From Terriglobales bacterium (GTDB lineage: Bacteria > Acidobacteriota > Terriglobia > Terriglobales > Acidobacteriaceae): a DNA stretch of 64,000 nucleotides. A program made the translations under genes and the position numbers. The notes beneath the pieces were generated by a model that made no database searches, was not told where the DNA came from, and was given only the letters and a program-made list of their open reading frames with translations. Of this stretch, positions 62,731 through 64,000 are shown piece after piece; within the stretch, counting starts at the first letter, position 1, and each line of letters starts with the position of its first letter. The stretch is from contig DATHMF010000043.1 in NCBI GenBank assembly GCA_035487355.1, positions 1-64,000 of the forward strand, written 5' to 3'.

Positions 62731-63131
62731 TTCTTGATAATAACGGTGGTGCCGCGATCCTCCTGCGAATCAACTTGAAACTCATCCATCAATCGTTTCA
62801 CACCCGGCAAACCCAAACCCAGACTCCCCGAGGTCGAAAACCCGTCGCGCAGGGCTTGTTGAACATCGTGTATTCCAGGTCCTTGGTCGTGAGCGGTGAC
62901 CTGAATGCCCAGTTGTGGGGATCCGTGGATAACCTGGATAACAATCTCGCCATACTTGGCATAAGATACGATGTTGCGGGCCAACTCGGAAATGGCCGTC
63001 GCAACCAAGGTGGCGTCCCCTGAGGAAAAACCCAAGGCCAGGGCGATTGAGCGGCCCTTCTGCCGGGCATCTACAATATCCTTGTCCAAGCTGATCGGAA
63101 CCCGGGTTTCCTGTTCCACGGATGCTCTCAA
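62718..63131 (-). CDS. rsbT: Anti-sigma regulatory factor / serine kinase RsbT
   Basis: The 137-residue HATPase-fold protein has N-box SELARNIVSYA, DQGPGIHDVQQAL and GLGLPGVKRLMDEF, typical of RsbT. RsbT phosphorylates RsbS/RsbR and, once released, activates an RsbU-type partner. The TTG at 63131 overlaps the RsbS stop (TTGA); a GTG at 63119 is an alternative start. Confidence 0.9.
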   Translation of the reverse strand: MRASVEQETRVPISLDKDIVDARQKGRSIALALGFSSGDATLVATAISELARNIVSYAKYGEIVIQVIHGSPQLGIQVTAHDQGPGIHDVQQALRDGFSTSGSLGLGLPGVKRLMDEFQVDSQEDRGTTVIIKKWKR

Positions 63132-63490
63132 GAATTCGCTTTGAATTTTTGATTCAAGTAAGCCAACCCCTCTTCCAGATCGAGCGCGGTCGACACGTCT
63201 ACCATTGTCAATCCCAATTGGACCATCGAAAAAGCGACTTCTGGCTGGATGCCCACAATGACAGTCTCCGCTCCCCGCAGACGAATCATGTGTGCCACCT
63301 CCCGCAGGGTGCGGGAAGCAAACGAATCCATCACGTCCAGCGCTGTGACGTCAATAATTACCCCGCGAGAACGGGAGCGCACTACCTGGTGAATGAGCGC
63401 GGTACGAAGGTGGAGAATATCTGCGTCCGTCAGTGCCGCCTGGATGGTCGCAATGAGGACATCTCCCTGTTTTAAGATTGGAACTTCCAC
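63128..63490 (-). CDS. rsbS: STAS-domain protein RsbS
   Basis: The 120-residue single STAS domain has VIIDVTALDVMDSFASRTL with the Ser that RsbT phosphorylates in this family. It is the scaffold component of stressosomes together with RsbR. It lies 21 bp after the RsbR-like gene and overlaps rsbT. Confidence 0.9.
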   Translation of the reverse strand: MEVPILKQGDVLIATIQAALTDADILHLRTALIHQVVRSRSRGVIIDVTALDVMDSFASRTLREVAHMIRLRGAETVIVGIQPEVAFSMVQLGLTMVDVSTALDLEEGLAYLNQKFKANS

Positions 63491-63511
63491 GCCAGCATTC
63501 TTCCTAGTTTG

Positions 63512-64000
63512 TTATGAAGCTCCCACAATCGGCACCACTTTATACCCAAGCAGGCGTTCGGCTTGCTCGATGCCACCCTGCAGGTCACCAACGGTGTTCA
63601 TCTTGCCCAAGTCTACACCAATCTTCACGAGAGTTTGGGCGATTTCGGGCGAGAGGCCAGTGACGATCACCGTGGCGCCTAACAGCCGTGAAGCTTCGAC
63701 CGTCTGCACCAGGTGATTGGCTACCGTGGCGTCCATGGCGGCCACGCCCGTGATATCAATAACCACCACTTTGGCGCGGTTGGTGCGGATGCCGCGCAGT
63801 AACTGCTCCGGCAACTGGCGGGCGCGCTGCGGGTCAATTACGCCGATGATGGGTAGAATGAGCAGCCGTTCGCGGACTTGAAGCACCGGGGTAGACAGTT
63901 CGCGAATGGCTTCCTGTTGCTGACGGATGACGCGCTCGCGCTCCTGTACGAAACCGACTGCCACTGTGTTGGCGATGCGGTTGGCGGCTGGCTCGTAGGC
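63512..64000 (-). CDS. RsbR-like STAS-domain protein (partial at window edge)
   Basis: The frame stays open to the window end, so the start lies outside; the in-frame GTG at 63964 is unlikely to be the true start. The visible 3' part has the linker ERERVIRQQQEAIRELSTPV and a STAS domain with VVVIDITGVAAMDATVANHL, whose Thr is a usual RsbT target. RsbR paralogues carry a variable N-terminal sensor not visible here. Confidence 0.88.
   Translation of the reverse strand, partial: AYEPAANRIANTVAVGFVQERERVIRQQQEAIRELSTPVLQVRERLLILPIIGVIDPQRARQLPEQLLRGIRTNRAKVVVIDITGVAAMDATVANHLVQTVEASRLLGATVIVTGLSPEIAQTLVKIGVDLGKMNTVGDLQGGIEQAERLLGYKVVPIVGAS

Overview
The window looks like a chromosomal segment of an acidobacterium (Acidobacteriota, Terriglobia-like). 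This rests on gene content: a GWxTD-domain protein, long secreted IPT/TIG and choice-of-anchor-D proteins, an RsbRST-type module and GC-rich REP-like hairpins. It is inferred from families, not from a phylogenetic marker. Nearly all genes lie on the minus strand. No insertion sequence, prophage or CRISPR array is visible.

Layout. 0.2-5.2 kb: a secreted GWxTD protein, divergent from a membrane-fusion protein plus ABC ATPase pair, then tRNA-Ser(GGA) and a small hypothetical gene. 5.3-56.6 kb: one very large exopolysaccharide (EPS) locus read right to left. It opens with a NusG-like UpxY/RfaH-type antiterminator (56.6 kb), then a Wza-like exporter, an outer-membrane barrel, a Wzz/GumC-like chain-length protein, a CapB/CpsD-type kinase, an asparagine-synthase-like amidotransferase, a glycosyltransferase and a GDP-mannose/UDP-glucose dehydrogenase. 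A LuxR-type regulator and a divergent secreted repeat protein interrupt it at 43-46.7 kb. It continues with glycosyltransferases, a heparinase-family lyase, a methyltransferase, a second amidotransferase, an O-antigen ligase/Wzy-like protein, two priming sugar transferases, GalE, GmhA and HddA. After an NRPS insert it ends with a Wzx-like flippase, a sugar nucleotidyltransferase, a HAD phosphatase, a polysaccharide deacetylase and a UDP-HexNAc dehydrogenase.

Within the EPS locus (14.6-27.7 kb) sits a compact, unusual biosynthetic block: a stand-alone A-T protein, a cytochrome P450, a stand-alone condensation domain, a C-A-T protein, two alpha/beta hydrolases and a 1027-residue protein. That last protein combines phosphoribosyltransferase-like, aminoglycoside-kinase-like and HAD-phosphatase domains. 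The genes overlap or nearly touch. My reading is a small aminoacyl/peptidyl pathway that makes or attaches a modification of the polysaccharide or an associated metabolite. This block is the best candidate for an undescribed system.

57.5-64 kb: a lipoprotein related to the C-terminal half of the 44-kb secreted protein, a PilZ protein and a diguanylate cyclase, and a tightly overlapping signalling operon. That operon holds an RsbR-like fragment at the window edge, RsbS, RsbT, a SpoIIE/RsbX-like phosphatase, a histidine kinase carrying an RsbU-type N-terminus, and a NarL-type response regulator. c-di-GMP and stressosome-type signalling next to an EPS locus suggest environmental control of matrix production, though the sequence does not prove the link.
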